NCBI RefSeq assembly: GCF_012689525.1
Contig: NZ_CP051516.1
Location: 2,914,001 to 2,978,000, forward strand
Source of the DNA: Paraburkholderia aromaticivorans
Lineage (GTDB): Bacteria; Pseudomonadota; Gammaproteobacteria; Burkholderiales; Burkholderiaceae
DNA: 64,000 nt
Direction: 5' to 3'
How positions within the stretch are numbered: the stretch's first letter is position 1; the number at the start of each line of letters is the position of its first letter. Positions 17,238 to 25,218 of the stretch are shown here, in pieces. The notes beneath the pieces are model-generated. The model searched no databases, was not told where the DNA came from, and worked only from the letters and a program-made list of their open reading frames with translations. The translations under genes and the position numbers were made by a program.

Positions 17238-17414
17238 GCTTGCTGGTCGCCCAGCGTAAGGGGGCGTAGCGCTCCCTACTCTTTGTCAGTCGTGGCGTGT
17301 ACGGCAAATGGAAAGCGAATCAATCGTGCGATACAGTGCGAACCTGTTCAGCACCAATAAATTGACCGCGAGGCCGCCATGTCCACTCAAGATCGTTTCA
17401 CCGGCAACGGATAA

Positions 17415-17811
17415 CGGCTCGGGGCGTCCCGCTCGAATCGCGCCGCGGTGCGGACGGCAAAGAGATCGCGCTCAAGCCGAAGGAGAAAGAGCCCCTGAAG
17501 TCGTGGAGCGGTTTGCGCGACGCGCTCAAGCAGGCGCAACTCGACCAGCTTACGAATGGCGACTGGCAAGCATCGTTGAAGGCGCTGAACGCGGCCTATG
17601 ACGATTTCGTGGCGAAGCACGGCAACATCCTCGACTACTCGACCATCACGCGCACCGACGACGAAGGCAACACGACCGAGACGAAGCGCTTCAAAAACGA
17701 TCCGCTCTTGCGCCTCGACGTGGACGGCCCGCTCGCCTACTCGCTGGAACACATCACGTCCGAAGGCGACATCATCAAGGCGCCGGTCCTGTCTGAGCGC
17801 GTGCTCGAACA
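17415..17811 (+). pseudogene. Fragment of a large phage helicase/methylase-type protein
   Basis: The frame reads KEIALKPKEKEPLKSWSGLR, then DALKQAQLDQLTNGDWQASL, NAAYDDFVAKHGNIL and DPLLRLDVDGPLAYSLEHI. This resembles an internal segment of the very large DEAD-helicase/methyltransferase (antirestriction-type) proteins of some phages and integrative elements. It has no proper start; just upstream a short frame (ATG 17379, MSTQDRFTGNG) ends after 11 codons. After about 17811 the similarity fades. It is therefore a remnant of a deleted gene. The family assignment is from memory of such proteins and is tentative. Confidence 0.45.
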
Positions 17812-18058
17812 CCGCCGTTCCATGATCCACGTCACGGGCCCGAAGTTCGACGCCAACGTAACCGAATGGCTCGCCTGCACGGCACTCATCTCCCGGCGCG
17901 AAACCGGAACCGTGACTGGGGAAGCGACGAAGAGGCGGTTAGAATCACCCATGCATCACGAAGCCCCGAGTTTTTTGGCGGCCTCCATGCGACACCGGTT
18001 GCGACCTTCTGCCGTCTCTTCATCGCACCCAGTGTCAGCCGACTAGTCACCGGTATGG

Positions 18059-18086
18059 AGCCCACCAAAGCATTCGGGGCTTTTTC
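18059..18086 (+). terminator. Possible terminator
   Basis: AGCCC, a 13-base loop, GGGCT, then TTTTTCT. It probably belonged to the gene whose remnant lies upstream. Confidence 0.4.
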
Positions 18087-18553
18087 TATTGGCAGTCGGC
18101 AGGTCTAGCGCCGCAAATAGGGAGCGCGGCATACAAGAAACCCGATGGGGGGCTGGCCCGGCCCTGGCGGAACAGAGGCACGGCGTAGTGGCCGTGTTTG
18201 GCATAGCGCCTACCGCGATGAAACAGTGCCCAAGTTGGGGGAACATGCGGAAGCGCGAGCCCCCTTGAGTAGACGGATGGTCACCGCACGTAGGCGCGAC
18301 AGTCTTCTCGGCACAGTCAAACCCACCGCTATTTTTTACGGGCAAGGTTCTTTTGTCTTCATCGAAGCGAGGTTTTGCAGTTGCATCACACCGCGCCGGT
18401 CAGGTCAGTCAATAGCGCCTACGTGAGCCGCTTCGCGTCGCCCGGCGAGGGCATGTGTGTGTTTCTGCAGAACAGACAAGCAGGTATGTGACACACGGGG
18501 CCGTCCGCCCCGTCGCGAAGCGACTCATGATAGGACGCCGGAGCGGCGAGCGG
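18087..18553. other. Gene-poor stretch
   Basis: About 470 bases with no supported gene. A GC-rich hairpin (ACGGGGC-N5-GCCCCGT, 18495-18513) lies downstream of the minus-strand antirepressor gene and might help end its transcript, although it lacks a U-tract. Confidence 0.3.
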
Positions 18554-18984
18554 CTACGGCCTCTGCGGTCCATTGACGAGTGTGATTACCCGGTGGCGCG
18601 GCGCTTCGTACGAAATGCGCTCGCGATCAAGGAAGTAGTCGCGCACCGCGTTGCCTTCGTCAGTGTGTTCAGCCATTGCGATCTTCTTCGCTGTTTCGAG
18701 CGCCAAGCGGTACTCAACAGGGGGCGTCCGGGCTTCGAACAAATTTGTTCGAAACGCTCAAAGTGTAGATTTTCAACGAATTTTAGTTGCCGGATGCGAT
18801 CCTGAATCCATTTGCGGAAATTTGCTTTTGTGCCGATTTTCGCGTGCAGTTCGCGCCCATCTACGACCTCGCACACGACGCCGCCGACCGTCCCGCGCTC
18901 GACATTGACGACGATCATTCCTGTCGCCTCCATCGGTTCCAGACTGCGCGGCGCATTGCGCGACGGCGCGTTATCGGTGGGCAT
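18554..18984 (-). pseudogene. AntA-type phage antirepressor, frameshifted
   Basis: From ATG 18984 the frame gives VDGRELHAKIGTKANFRKWI, then QDRIRQLKFVENLHFERFEQ, the AntA/AntB domain pattern. At about 18735 the sequence slips. The continuation PPVEYRLALETAKKIAMAEH and VRDYFLDRERISYEAPR is in another frame and runs to 18554. The joint is a five-base C run on the coding strand; one extra C would restore ...KPGRPPVEYRLAL. The antirepressor would inactivate the prophage repressor, so its loss could lock lysogeny. A sequencing error at the homopolymer is the alternative. Confidence 0.7.
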
Positions 18985-19402
18985 TTCTGTCGTCGCACCC
19001 TTCCTATAAGCCCAGTCGGGCGAGCCGCCGAAGCGCATGAACATGCAAAGTTAGGCGGCTCGATGTCTCTGACCGACCCTAAAACGTCATTCGACTACAA
19101 ACTTCTCAACGCCCGCTACCTTGCTGCTAACCGACATTCGCTGATGGCGGAACACCCAAGGTATCACGGTACTTGGAACGGAACGGTGTCAATTGATGCG
19201 CTCATGACAATCTCCTTTCGATAGAAGGGAGCCAGTTTGCATCTGGTCAACGGGCCTTGCATCGTACCCTCGCCAGATTTACGATCAAAGTTGTCGCGCG
19301 CTAACGATTCTTGCACGGCGGCGCAGCGGTGCAAGGCGGCCTTAACTGACGCCCAACTTTTAGTAGGCCATAACCGTAGGTGACCAATCAGGAACCCACC
19401 CA
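18985..19402. other. Intergenic stretch with two doubtful small frames
   Basis: A minus-strand ATG at 19205 has a strong AAGGAG at 7-base spacing but opens only 13 codons (MSASIDTVPFQVP, stop at 19164). This could be a truncated antirepressor start or an upstream peptide. A plus-strand frame 19063-19224 (MSLTDPKTSFDYKLLNARYL...) overlaps it. Neither is secure. The right end must contain the promoter of the Nudix gene. Confidence 0.3.
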
Positions 19403-19876
19403 ATGCCACAGCCTGGCCTGACTCAACGTAAAAGACTCGAGAGTGGGAAGCCCCTTCGACAGGTTGCAGCACTGCCCTACAGATTCTCCGAAAAGGGTAC
19501 CTTCGAATTTCTACTCATTACTGCCAGGTCAACCCGCCGCTTCATCGTTCCAAAGGGCTGGCCAAGTAAGCAAAGCAGAGATTGGCAGATGGCGGCGACT
19601 GAGGCGAGGCAAGAGGCTGGTATTACCGGAAAGGTCGCGAAGTCACCGTGCGGTCGCTACTTATACGAGAAGCGCATTGCAAATATTTACACAACAATTC
19701 GGGTTGATGTATATAGCTTGCGAGTCAAGATGGAGTTTAATGATTGGCCGGAAAAGACAGAGCGATCAAGGAGATGGCTTTGTGCGGAAGATGCCATCCT
19801 GCTTATCGATGAGCCGGGTTTGATCCCTATCATATGCCGCTTCTCGGACGTCATAAAAAGTAAGCGGAAAAACTAG
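19403..19876 (+). CDS. Nudix-fold protein, partner of the TIR-Nudix gene
   Basis: A 157-residue protein. After a strand-rich start (LRQVAALPYRFSEKGTFEFL) it has RFIVPKGWPSKQSRDWQMAA followed by TEARQEAGI, a Nudix box of the KGWP type. Against the consensus Gx5Ex7REUxEExGU, the first Glu is Ser, the Arg is Thr, and one of the three clustered Glu is Gln. Two of the clustered Glu remain, so hydrolysis is uncertain. Nudix enzymes split X-linked nucleoside diphosphates such as ADP-ribose or NAD. AGGA precedes ATG 19403. The DNA is AT-rich compared with the phage genes. The stop (TAG) shares its G with a GTG in the frame of the next gene, which suggests an operon. Confidence 0.75.
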   Translation: MPQPGLTQRKRLESGKPLRQVAALPYRFSEKGTFEFLLITARSTRRFIVPKGWPSKQSRDWQMAATEARQEAGITGKVAKSPCGRYLYEKRIANIYTTIRVDVYSLRVKMEFNDWPEKTERSRRWLCAEDAILLIDEPGLIPIICRFSDVIKSKRKN

Positions 19877-19944
19877 TGCGCGGATGGCTTCGCACAATAG
19901 TGCGGGGCTGCGTTTGCAGTCGTTTTCCAGTGGAGTTATATAGC

Positions 19945-20916
19945 GTGGCTGAACCACTCAAACCAAGAATATTTATTGGCTCGTCTAGCGAAGGGTCTGA
20001 CGTCGCGCACGCAATTCAAACGGGCCTTGGCAGCGGCGTCGAATGCACAGTTTGGGACCAAGGCACCTTCGAGTTAGGTAAATCAACACTAAATAATCTG
20101 TATGAGTTTATCGAAAAATTTGACTTTGCGATCTTTGTCGCAGCGCCAGACGATGAGGTTGAGGTTCGCGGAAAGCATTATTCATCCACCCGGGACAACG
20201 TTATATTCGAACTAGGCCTATTTATGGGCGGACTAGGGACAGATCGAGTTATCTTCATTACTGCTGGAAATATTAGGGAATTCAAACTCCCATCGGATCT
20301 TCAAGGCATTACTCACGCAACATACGAGTCAGAACGGGTGGATGGAAATATTGTTGCGGCGGTCGGGCCCGCTTGTTTGGCTATCCAACGCCATATAGCG
20401 AAAAAATCAAAGCTGCCCGGGCGAACGAAGGACTATGGCCTTAGCTATGTAGGAGCAATATGCTTCCGCAGCAAAGCGAAGCGGATTCAATACCTCCTTG
20501 TTTCATCTGACCGTAACAGAATTATTTTCCCTAAGGGCGACATGAAGTCCATTGACAGCGATGCAGCCGGAGCCGCTGGTAGAATTGCCAAGAAGGAGGC
20601 GGGAGTGCGCGGTCGAATAGTCGATGGAAAGTCTCGTTTTATACAATACTTCAATGATGAATATAATGCGGTTCACCGGATAGAAGTGTTCTTACTGGAT
20701 ATCTCAAGCATTCTCGAAGTAGGACATGGGTGGCGGAATCCTCAATGGTTCGATTTAACGGAATCAATCACTGCGCTGACAAGCGATCGTGATTACAATA
20801 CCAGCATTCAGCTGTCCCAAGCTATGGAATGGGCCGAGCAGCAGATTCGCAAATATGTCAACAATTTTTGTGGTGATTCAGGTGAGCAGAAGAGGAAAAA
20901 AAAGCAATCTCGGTAA
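19945..20916 (+). CDS. TIR (CAP12-type) domain fused to a degenerate Nudix domain
   Basis: A 323-residue protein from GTG 19945 (GGAG at 9-base spacing). The frame is open to GTG 19876, which touches the Nudix stop. Residues 8-110 match the TIR-like family of predicted nucleotide-binding proteins (PF10137, as in CBASS Cap12 and Pycsar TIR effectors): RIFIGSSSEGSDVAHAIQTG, then VWDQGTFELGKSTLNNLYEF, then RDNVIFELGLFMGGLGTDRV. E89 in FELG is the likely catalytic Glu for NAD cleavage. Residues about 160-300 form a second domain with a Nudix-like box, FPKGDMKSIDSDAAGAAGRI then AKKEAGV. There the Glu of RE and the first Glu of EE are lost, so it is probably a binding rather than a catalytic module. 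A defence role is inference. Confidence 0.8.
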   Translation: MAEPLKPRIFIGSSSEGSDVAHAIQTGLGSGVECTVWDQGTFELGKSTLNNLYEFIEKFDFAIFVAAPDDEVEVRGKHYSSTRDNVIFELGLFMGGLGTDRVIFITAGNIREFKLPSDLQGITHATYESERVDGNIVAAVGPACLAIQRHIAKKSKLPGRTKDYGLSYVGAICFRSKAKRIQYLLVSSDRNRIIFPKGDMKSIDSDAAGAAGRIAKKEAGVRGRIVDGKSRFIQYFNDEYNAVHRIEVFLLDISSILEVGHGWRNPQWFDLTESITALTSDRDYNTSIQLSQAMEWAEQQIRKYVNNFCGDSGEQKRKKKQSR

Positions 20917-20959
20917 ATACCTCCGAGCTTTTCGATTGCCTGAGCAGTGACTTAATAAT

Positions 20960-21315
20960 ATTGTTCCACTGTTGGGTTTGGCAGGTGGAAACGTTCTATG
21001 CATCCCGCATTTTTTAGCTACTTCGAGAGGCGCCGCGGCGCCTTTGACGTTCACGTCAATCGCTTCGAACGGACGATCGACCAGTCCGCTCGTGCCCAAA
21101 ATGCCGGCGAGATGGAATACAAGAGTTGAGCCGGCGACCGCAATTTGAGCATTTCCATGTCCAAGACGCTCGCACAGATGCTCCGCGCCCCTTCTCTATG
21201 GTGCAATGGTTCGTCGAAGTATCGCAAGCAAGCACGTCAAATCCGCGCTGCACAAAAGCTGCCACAACATGGCGTCCAATGAATTCAGTGGCTCCGGTGA
21301 CGACCGACTTCAGAC
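20960..21315 (-). pseudogene. Remnant of an NAD-dependent sugar epimerase/dehydratase
   Basis: On the minus strand, VVTGATEFIGRHVVAAFVQR, then GFDVLACDT (the Rossmann nucleotide-binding start of SDR epimerases), appears in one frame. LGTSGLVDRPFEAIDVNVKG, then AAAPLEVAKKCGMHRTF, appears in another. The pieces are in family order but separated by frameshifts and a deletion. It is a decayed copy of a polysaccharide-type epimerase gene, unrelated to the phage backbone. Confidence 0.6.
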
Positions 21316-22133
21316 TGACCTCCGGTGCCCGAAGTTGATTGTGCTTTTGATAGCGAGCTCGACTAATTCAGTGTGATTTATTATCCTAATTACCGACGCT
21401 TGTAAGTGTGCGCCTTTGCGCGTGCCTGCAACATTGTCGATTTTAGTGACTGTACATACATCACAGAAACAGCACGCGTGGATGATAGATCATCCGCTAT
21501 GAACGACGGCGCAACGCTCATCGTCGGCGACCGAATGGACGCGCACAAAGGCGAAGCGGATAGACGAATGTCCATCTGGTAGCCTAGCGGAATGACGCTT
21601 CATGGCCGGTCCCAGCCTGTCGGCGATCGGCTGTACTCGACCCATCCCAGCCGTTCGTTGCTGCACATGACCGATGGCTGTTAGCGAAGTGGAACGGTCA
21701 TTCCGCGCCGGCACTCGTCGACAAGTCATCTTTTGGTTTAGTGGACACGATACTCCCAAGCGCTTCAACGAAAATCAAGGTGAGTTGCCGGGCGCCTACG
21801 AAGCTGTGGCGGCGCACGTGATCTAGCGGAGTGAAGTACGCGGTCGTCAGATGTCGCTGGATGTGCTGTACAACCGGTGGGCTCCAGACGTTGCGTGGCG
21901 TCAGCTGATGCGACATGGTTTGAAGCACAGCCGTTTGCTGTCGCATTGCTTGCAAAAAAACGCGCTATAACCAAGGTAATCGCAAAGGCTGGGCAGTGCA
22001 TCATTTCGTCCGCCACGACGACCTCGTCGCGTATCTGAAGTCTGACCCGGATGTCGCGGAGCGCGTCAAAGCGCATCGTGCCATCAAGCGTCGAAAAGGC
22101 TCCCAGTTGGACCTGATCGCCGCATAGTTCGCA
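21316..22133. other. Decayed region with one C-terminal gene fragment
   Basis: Most of this stretch has only short broken frames. Near its end a plus-strand fragment (about 21970-22127; GWAVHHFVRHDDLVAYLKSD, then VAERVKAHRAIKRRKGSQ) reads like the C-terminus of a real protein. It stops at 22127, right before a strong terminator. No start or family could be recognised, so it is left as a remnant. Confidence 0.4.
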
Positions 22134-23006
22134 TCACCCGTCGCGCCACGGATTCGTTTCCGTGGCGTTTTTTTCTGGCGATGCCGAATCGCTGTCCGGA
22201 CCGTCGTTTTGCTTGCTCTCAGCATGCAACTGATTGGCAATGTCCAGGAGCCGTCGCAGTTCCTCCTCTGAACCCGCCTCCACTTCGATATTTCCGGCCT
22301 TCAATCGCAGCTTCCGGCCTGCACGGCCCTGTAGCCAAGCTGCAAGTGCTGCCCCGACAACGGGACCAATGATGGGGCCCGCTGTCTTGGTGAATTCAAT
22401 CAGCACCTGGAGGGGCCATACCTGTTCGAACACTGGACTGTGGAGACAATGAACTCTCTCACCACCGTTTGAGGTTGCGACCTGGTACGCGCGCTCAAAG
22501 TCTTCAGAATCCTTCCATTCTTTAGAGGCAATCTCGATCGTGACACGGATAAGGTTATTCGCAGAGGCCACCCGTTGCTTTCGCTTCAGCGAAGACCCGG
22601 CCGGTGCCACCCCCCAGACGCCGGTGCCTCGCGCGGCGTCCAAGTCGCCGCCGTCCTTGCTCTCAATATGCAACTGGTTGGCGATCACGATAAGCCGGTT
22701 GGATTGTGCCGCAGAAGTCGCCTCGGCTTCGCTATCCCCGGTCTTGAACCGTAGCGTTCGGCCCTCACCCCGCTCCAGCCAATCTCCCAGCTCTGCTGCG
22801 ACATGGGGACGTATCAGAGGCCCCACTGTTTTGGTGAATTCGATCAGAACGACATGAGGCAATTCGCCATCTGCCCGTGACTTTTCGAGACGATCAGTCA
22901 CATCGGCACCACCGTCGTCGATGGCGACCCGGCGAATGCGGGCTAAGTCATCCGAATCCTCGCTACCTTCAGCGCGAAGTTCGATAGTGACAAGCGTTGG
23001 GATCAT
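22134..23006 (-). CDS. Two-repeat protein resembling effector-associated constant component 1 (EACC1)
   Basis: A 290-residue protein from ATG 23006 (GGAGG at 8-base spacing). It consists of two similar halves. Repeat 1 has VLIEFTKTVGPLIRPHVAAE, then LGDWLERGEGRTLRFKTGD and NRLIVIANQLHIESK. Repeat 2 has VLIEFTKTAGPIIGPVVGAA, then LAAWLQGRAGRKLRLKAGN and RRLLDIANQLHAESK. Each begins with a strand-helix part (LVTIELRAEGSEDSDD / IRVTIEIASKEWKDSE). The layout resembles the EACC1 module predicted in bacterial conflict systems, but this is a by-eye comparison. A Gly-rich hydrophobic helix in each repeat might insert in a membrane. The last codons overlap a terminator hairpin for opposite-strand transcripts. 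It lies 1.2 kb from the TIR-Nudix locus. Confidence 0.6.
   Translation of the reverse strand: MIPTLVTIELRAEGSEDSDDLARIRRVAIDDGGADVTDRLEKSRADGELPHVVLIEFTKTVGPLIRPHVAAELGDWLERGEGRTLRFKTGDSEAEATSAAQSNRLIVIANQLHIESKDGGDLDAARGTGVWGVAPAGSSLKRKQRVASANNLIRVTIEIASKEWKDSEDFERAYQVATSNGGERVHCLHSPVFEQVWPLQVLIEFTKTAGPIIGPVVGAALAAWLQGRAGRKLRLKAGNIEVEAGSEEELRRLLDIANQLHAESKQNDGPDSDSASPEKNATETNPWRDG
22143..22174 (+). terminator. Terminator hairpin overlapping the end of the EACC1-like gene
   Basis: CGCCACGG-attcgttt-CCGTGGCG followed by TTTTTTT on the plus strand, 16 bases after the stop of the plus-strand fragment at 22127. The same bases encode the last residues (NATETNPWRDG) of the minus-strand gene. Confidence 0.75.
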
Positions 23007-23772
23007 GGTCGCCGCCTCCCCTTCCTCACTGATCAAACACGTTATATAACCCGCGAGAGGAAAGTGCCAGGCGCCGGTGCCTCGCTCTGTATCCGAGCCC
23101 ACGCTTCTGATGCACAGCTGTATCTGGTTCCGGTGCCCAAAAGCGCTTCGTCGCACCTTTCTCTAGCTCCCCCTTTGCGCGCGATGATCCTCTAGACCGT
23201 TAAAAGCCGGCATAATCCTCTGAATGAGCCGGGGCGCTTCAATGAATGACGCATCAATAGACAACCTTGACGTGATGCTTCTCGACCGACCGTTGCGGAC
23301 GGCGAAACCCAGTTTTCAGCGTTCGGCACAGGGTGGGCGCTTTGTTCTTTCGTCCTACCGGCCGGCGTAGCCATTCGGCAACTCGGAGCGACGGATCTTT
23401 TCGTATCGCAACTCCATTTGGCTTTTCAGTTCAATCGGTACCGGATTGTGGCTGCGGTAGTCGCCTTAGGTGCTCGAGAGGCTGGAAGACCATCGATTTT
23501 TCCGATATCTGAACGGCTTCGAACGCCTTCGACACCGCCGCCACGAGATTTTTTAACGTCTCTGAGGTGAGCGAAACCCGTCATTGGAATGGCGGCGACG
23601 CGCGTTGCGTGGGTGTCGCTTCATGGCCGAATTGAGTCCGCCCGGTCAGACCGTCATGCCGGCCCGTAGGAAGATTGCGACCGCCTGCTTTACGCATGCC
23701 TTCAATCGAGATGGAATTTTGCCCCCCTTTATGCAGGGACCCGAGCCACCGTCATCTTGCCGTGCGCGACCT
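23007..23772. other. Decayed intergenic region
   Basis: The EACC1-like frame stays open upstream of its start to 23156 but without clear meaning. On the minus strand around 23365-23560 two short frames look protein-like (NLVAAVSKAFEAVQISEKSM, then PVPIELKSQMELRYEKIRRS in a different frame), suggesting a broken gene of unknown family. Nothing else is supported. Confidence 0.3.
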
Positions 23773-24027
23773 TCATTGAAAATTCCGGGACGCCTTCGCC
23801 AGCGTGTCGGCACGGCGCTGCGTTGACGGACTTGCGCCAGATTGAGCGGCGCGGTCGGCGGTTGTCTTTACAGAGTGTTCTTCACGAACACTCTGTAAAT
23901 TCTTTGTGTAGCGATTTGCGCCCATACCGCCGTGGTGAGCAGCCTCAGTCCAATCCTGAGCAAGTGCCACGATTACAGCCAACTGCATCGTCGTAAGATG
24001 GCGGCGATGCTTGTTCTCAGACATCAC
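23773..24027 (-). pseudogene. Fragment of a ParB-domain-like regulator
   Basis: The frame begins VMSENKHRRHLTTMQLAVIV and later reads TTADRAAQSGASPSTQRRAD. The first part matches the region of phage/plasmid ParB-like proteins that follows the nuclease-like fold (S/EN-x-HRRHLT-x-x-Q). The preceding conserved domain is missing upstream, so this is a truncated copy. A perfect 14-bp inverted repeat interrupts its middle (23867-23899). Confidence 0.5.
23867..23899. repeat. Perfect 14-bp inverted repeat, 5-base loop
   Basis: TTTACAGAGTGTTC, a TTCAC loop, then GAACACTCTGTAAA: every base of the stem pairs. It lies inside the ParB-like fragment. It could be a terminator-like hairpin, a protein-binding site or the scar of a small inserted element. 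Confidence 0.8.
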
Positions 24028-24073
24028 AAATGCGACGGGTGGGACGAATCATCTCGCCCTTTCCAAGTGCCTG

Positions 24074-24136
24074 TTTTGATTGAATTATAGGAATTCCTGT
24101 AATTGAATTCCTTGAATTCCAAGAATTGAGTTACTG
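24074..24136. repeat. Cluster of GAATT repeats
   Basis: GAATT occurs five times at 9-14 base intervals (24082, 24091, 24105, 24114, 24123), including two full GAATTCC units, in otherwise AT-rich non-coding DNA. Its position upstream of the ParB-like fragment suggests a centromere-like or operator array, but no binding protein can be named. Confidence 0.5.
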
Positions 24137-24231
24137 GAATCACAGGAACTGGATGGGCGGGAGCTCGCTAACTCGGGCGGGGGATATGAACCGTCCACGC
24201 CCCTGCGCTCCTACTGTCAGAGGGTCAGCTT

Positions 24232-24441
24232 TTGTCTGCCCCCCCTCCTCTCAGCGGCCGGGACGGCGTAAGCACCAGTTACGCCGCCGCACCGAACGAC
24301 AACGGCGAGGCGGCCGTCTTCGGCTGGAATAACCGCATCGTCCTGACCGGCATCCGTATGGTGCGCGAGGAATGGGCGAAAGTCGTCACCGAAGCCGAGC
24401 GCCTGATTGCCGATGCACAGGCCGAGACCGCCGCGGCCTGA
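24232..24441 (+). pseudogene. Possible gene fragment
   Basis: A frame with good codon bias reads AAVFGWNNRIVLTGIRMVRE, then AKVVTEAERLIADAQAE. It has only a TTG start without a ribosome binding site, and it appears to be the C-terminal part of a longer phage protein. No family is recognised. Confidence 0.35.
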
Positions 24442-24499
24442 AGCGGCCGGAAGGCGCCAAGGGAATCCCACAGATTTGTGGAATCTCACTCAAGGCGAT

Positions 24500-24523
24500 A
24501 GATGGTCCAAATTTGGACCATCT
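24500..24523. promoter_or_regulatory. Perfect 24-base palindrome (operator candidate)
   Basis: AGATGGTCCAAA is directly followed by its exact reverse complement. It stands in a non-coding gap between gene fragments. The size and perfect symmetry suggest a binding site for a dimeric regulator. Confidence 0.55.
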
Positions 24524-24686
24524 CCCCTCCCCCTGATTTCCTGCCTGCCAACGGACCGGGACGCCAATTTTGGCGCTAGCCCAGTGTCAGTTCAGTCACA
24601 GCATGTCCGCGAGATCAATTGCGTAACCTTGCGGGCCGCTCGCTGGCCACCGATAATCGCCGCACCAATAAAAAAGAGGGGCCTCT

Positions 24687-24878
24687 ATGAAAGACGGTTG
24701 GCAGGCGCCATTAGCCGCACTGGTCGCGGTCATCGAAGGTGCGGTTGAACGTTCCGACAATAGGCCTGCCACCCCGGCTGATCGTTGGAGACCTAGCGCC
24801 GTGCAAATTCGCGGCCTGACCGGCTTCGCGCAGCAATCTAGACTCCGACTTGAGGTTGAGCATCCGTCGCGGCCCTAA
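24687..24878 (+). CDS. Hypothetical small protein
   Basis: A 63-residue frame (MKDGWQAPLAALVAVIEGAV...) with AGAGGGG 6 bases before ATG 24687. No family is recognised. The ribosome binding site is the main support. Confidence 0.35.
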   Translation: MKDGWQAPLAALVAVIEGAVERSDNRPATPADRWRPSAVQIRGLTGFAQQSRLRLEVEHPSRP

Positions 24879-24930
24879 ATGAGCATGCTGTCGTGCTAGA
24901 GTGCCGCGACGACCGAACGGGGGAACTGAC

Positions 24931-25188
24931 ATGTACAAGTTAATCACAGTGCGCGAAGCGGGCGATGATATTGGCGTTGACTTCGACTTGGAAGTGAACG
25001 GCGTAGTACAGCATTTTGCCGTCAACACTGAAGCGATTGAGGATTTGCTTGAAACTCGCGACAAGCTTCACGGCACAGAACTTACCAAAGGCTTTCACAA
25101 GGTCGCCTATCGAATTTGCGAGGTCGCCGCGCGCAAACACCGTCAGCCAAGCAATGCGCGCTTGCTGCTGACGACCAGCGATTTCTAG
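24931..25188 (+). CDS. Hypothetical protein, 85 residues
   Basis: From ATG 24931 (GGGGGAA upstream) the protein MYKLITVREAGDDIGVDFDL, then NTEAIEDLLETRDKLHGTEL, looks like a small folded domain with beta strands followed by helices. No family is recognised. The upstream in-frame codons lack support. Confidence 0.5.
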   Translation: MYKLITVREAGDDIGVDFDLEVNGVVQHFAVNTEAIEDLLETRDKLHGTELTKGFHKVAYRICEVAARKHRQPSNARLLLTTSDF

Positions 25189-25218
25189 AATCGTCGTCAA
25201 ATCGGGTGAAATGACAAA

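Noticed and set aside
21700..22130. A broken insertion sequence
   Set aside because: Some minus-strand phrases looked transposase-like at first, but no DDE motifs or terminal inverted repeats could be found.
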